From NCBI GenBank assembly GCA_017462505.1, contig JAFTQY010000063.1:1-7802 (forward strand): a stretch of 7,802 nucleotides of DNA, read 5' to 3'. Below are positions 5,943-7,802 of this stretch, piece after piece. Below the pieces are notes generated by a model. The model was not told the origin of the DNA and searched no databases. It worked only from the letters and a program-made list of their open reading frames with translations. The stretch's first letter is position 1. Each line of letters begins with the position of its first letter. A program made the position numbers and the translations under genes. Origin of the DNA: Clostridia bacterium (GTDB lineage: Bacteria > Bacillota_A > Clostridia > Christensenellales > Borkfalkiaceae).

Positions 5943-7007
5943 ATGGCTCAGGAAAGCAAGTGGAAGAGATTTTTCAAACAACTGAATAATCCGCCGACGT
6001 GGGTGGCGACGCTTGCTTTTGCAACGACGATTATCGCCTGTCCTTTGGCGATCGCGACGATCGTCATGGATTACGGGCATAACGTGTATGCGATCGTGGC
6101 GTACGTGATCTGCGCGATCGTTTTGCTGTACACGCTGTACGTGTTGGTGATATCGATACGGCGGCTGCATAAAAAGGTGGGCAAAGCGGCAGACAAGTTT
6201 AAATTTACCCGAAACCTGTATAAAAGCTATGAATTTAGAAGTATTTTCTTCGGCGTGTGCTCGTCGTTGTTCAACGTCGGGTATACCGTCTTTTTGACGA
6301 CGATGGCGATACGGTTCGATTCGGCTTGGTACGGAGCGTTGGCGCTTTATCATATCTTGCTGGTACTCACGCTGGGGGGGATGCTGGTGCGCAACGCGAC
6401 GGACGAGCACAGATACAAAAACGACTTTCACGCCTTGCAAAAATCGAAGATCGGCGTGTTCCGTTATTGCGGATATATGCTCTTGATACAGGCGGCGGCG
6501 TTGTCCGTTTCCGTTTTGGAAATGGTCGTGGGCGGTACGGGCTTTCAAATCCCCAAATGGCCCTTGATCTTGTTCGGGGCATTCGCCTGCTGGCGTATCG
6601 TAACGGCGATCGTGAACTTTGTACGCTCGACGACGTACGACGATTTGGCGGTGCGCGCGGTGCGGTATCTGAGCCTTGTAACGGCGTTCGTATCGGCGTT
6701 GACTTTTGTAACGGCGTTGTTTGCGGCGTTCCCGCTCAAACGGGAGATGGACGTTGCGGTGGTAGACGCGTTGGCAGGGGGGAGCGTATGCGTGATCATC
6801 GTCGCCCTCGGCGCGTTCATGATCGTGTTTGCCGACCACGCGCGCAAGCGTATGCTGATCAGCGAAGAAAGGGAAAAGAGCCGCATGGGCACGCGAGGCG
6901 GGTATAATCGCGACGGATATCGCGAGGAATACGGCGAGGCAACGCAGATGCATATAGACGAAGTGTACGATATGGGCAATATCGGCAACGGAAACTCGAA
7001 AAAATAA
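5943..7007 (+). CDS. Eight-helix integral membrane protein of unknown function
   Basis: I do not recognise this 354-residue protein. It starts at ATG 5943, with AAGGGGAG at 5931-5938; an in-frame TTG at 5880 is less likely because it has no ribosome binding site. Hydrophobic segments lie near 20-42, 48-72, 100-122, 128-149, 172-196, 205-228, 240-264 and 274-297, suggesting eight transmembrane helices. The basic N-terminus (KWKRFFK) and the basic residues after the last helix (HARKRMLISEEREKSR) put both ends in the cytoplasm. A long basic loop follows helix 2 (RRLHKKVGKAADKFKFTR). The hydrophilic tail of about 55 residues is rich in Gly, Tyr, Arg and acidic residues. No transporter signature, nucleotide-binding motif or catalytic motif is apparent. 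It lies between a phosphatase gene and manA in the same orientation, 19 bases before manA, so cotranscription is likely. That alone does not give a function. Confidence 0.85.
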   Translation: MAQESKWKRFFKQLNNPPTWVATLAFATTIIACPLAIATIVMDYGHNVYAIVAYVICAIVLLYTLYVLVISIRRLHKKVGKAADKFKFTRNLYKSYEFRSIFFGVCSSLFNVGYTVFLTTMAIRFDSAWYGALALYHILLVLTLGGMLVRNATDEHRYKNDFHALQKSKIGVFRYCGYMLLIQAAALSVSVLEMVVGGTGFQIPKWPLILFGAFACWRIVTAIVNFVRSTTYDDLAVRAVRYLSLVTAFVSALTFVTALFAAFPLKREMDVAVVDALAGGSVCVIIVALGAFMIVFADHARKRMLISEEREKSRMGTRGGYNRDGYREEYGEATQMHIDEVYDMGNIGNGNSKK

Positions 7008-7026
7008 TAAAAGGCGGAGATAGATT

Positions 7027-7802
7027 ATGGAAATCGTGAAATTGTACCCCGAATGTAAAGACAATATCTGGGGCGGCGTAAAATTAAAGGAAAAGTACGG
7101 CAAGCAGACGGACAAAGATCCCGTCGCGGAGAGCTGGGAATTATCCTTCCACAAGGACGGACCTACCCGTTTGGAAAACGGCGCGACGTTGGAGGCTACG
7201 GCGACGGAAAACGACCTTGGCAAAAACTGCAAGGGCTTTCCGTTCTTTCCGATGCTGGCAAAGCTGATCGACGCAAAGCAGGATCTTTCGGTGCAGGTGC
7301 ACCCCTCGGACGCGTATGCGTTAAAGCACGAAAACAGTTTCGGTAAAACGGAAATGTGGTATATCGTCGAGGCGGAGCAGGGCGCGGGGATTTATCTCGG
7401 CTTTAAGCGGGACGTGACGAAAACGGAATACGAAGAGGCGATCAAAAACCATACGCTCACCGACCTTTTGAACTTTTTCGAGGTCAAAGCGGGGGAATGT
7501 TATTTTATCCCGTCGGGGACGATCCACGCCATCGGCTCGGGCTGTTTGATCTGCGAAATTCAGCAAAACAGCAACCTGACCTACCGCGTATACGATTACG
7601 GCAGAAAGGACAAGAACGGCAACGAGCGCGAATTGCACGTAGAAAAGGCGTTAAAGGTCACAAGCTTAGAAAAATACGAATATACGCCGCTGGCGATCCC
7701 GATGGCGCAGGGCGAGCTGTTGGGGCTTAGCCGCTATTTCACGACGACGGCGGTTGGCGTTGCGGGCGAAAAGAAAATTTTTGCCGATAAAAACACCTTT
7801 AA
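7027..7802 (+). CDS. manA: Mannose-6-phosphate isomerase, class I, 3'-truncated by window edge
   Basis: The open frame runs from ATG 7027 off the right end, giving 258 residues of a protein that in Bacillota is usually about 310-320 long. It interconverts mannose-6-phosphate and fructose-6-phosphate in the cytoplasm, linking mannose use to glycolysis and GDP-mannose supply. This is a zinc cupin enzyme. SVQVHPSD (88-95) provides Gln90 and His92, KTEMWYI (107-113) provides Glu109, and FIPSGTIHAIGSG (160-172) provides His167, the four expected zinc ligands. QNSNLTYRVYDYGR (180-193) contains the conserved active-site arginine region, and NIWGG (13-17) is the usual N-terminal motif. GGCGGAGA at 7013-7020 precedes the start. 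It follows the membrane protein by 19 bases, so it is probably the fourth gene of the rightward transcript. Confidence 0.95.
   Translation, partial: MEIVKLYPECKDNIWGGVKLKEKYGKQTDKDPVAESWELSFHKDGPTRLENGATLEATATENDLGKNCKGFPFFPMLAKLIDAKQDLSVQVHPSDAYALKHENSFGKTEMWYIVEAEQGAGIYLGFKRDVTKTEYEEAIKNHTLTDLLNFFEVKAGECYFIPSGTIHAIGSGCLICEIQQNSNLTYRVYDYGRKDKNGNERELHVEKALKVTSLEKYEYTPLAIPMAQGELLGLSRYFTTTAVGVAGEKKIFADKNTF

Noticed and set aside
5820..7232. Minus-strand open frame of 470 codons covering the membrane protein gene and the start of manA
   Set aside because: It is rich in Arg, His and Gln with no recognisable motif, has no good ribosome binding site, and overlaps three plus-strand genes with clear starts. 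Long antisense frames are expected opposite this kind of codon use.
1..7802. Search for mobile elements, CRISPR repeats, tRNA genes, and defence or phage modules
   Set aside because: None seen: no spaced direct repeats, no transposase or integrase motifs, no tRNA-like cloverleaf. Every gene but one belongs to a known housekeeping or signalling family.

Overview
This window looks like chromosomal DNA from a low-to-moderate GC Gram-positive bacterium, most plausibly an uncultured gut member of the Clostridia. That placement is an inference from several points. Shine-Dalgarno sites are strong and GGAG-type. Promoters are near-consensus sigma-A type. The lipoprotein transferase has a Cys-rich active-site motif. 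There is an HD-domain CCA-adding enzyme, a PAS-SpoIIE phosphatase and a compact class I phosphomannose isomerase. No transposase, integrase, phage gene, tRNA, rRNA or CRISPR array is visible, so this appears to be core-type sequence.

Layout. Bases 1-101 hold the C-terminal end of a cold-shock-like protein, followed by a rho-independent terminator. A perfect consensus promoter (TTGACA-N17-TATAAT) then drives a two-gene unit: a prolipoprotein diacylglyceryl transferase family protein (lgt) and galactokinase (galK). The two reading frames overlap by 32 bases, and the galK ribosome binding site lies inside lgt. A hairpin with T-tracts on both sides closes this unit and also ends the opposing cca gene, which is on the minus strand.

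Between cca and the next plus-strand unit is a compact divergent promoter region. A single self-complementary TTGCAA hexamer sits exactly 17 bases from a good -10 box on each side, so both promoters appear to share one -35 element. The rightward promoter precedes four tightly spaced plus-strand genes: a diacylglycerol-kinase-family lipid kinase, a PAS-SpoIIE-type PP2C phosphatase with a four-cysteine cluster, an unrecognised eight-helix membrane protein, and class I mannose-6-phosphate isomerase (manA), cut by the window end. I see no terminator between these four, so they may be one transcript.

Functionally the window mixes envelope and lipid work (Lgt, lipid kinase), sugar activation (GalK, ManA), tRNA 3'-end maturation (CCA enzyme) and phosphatase signalling. 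No dedicated novel system is evident. The points most worth a second look are the shared -35 hexamer, the cysteine motifs in the phosphatase and in Lgt, and the unknown membrane protein cotranscribed with signalling genes. No stretch longer than about 150 bases lacks a gene.
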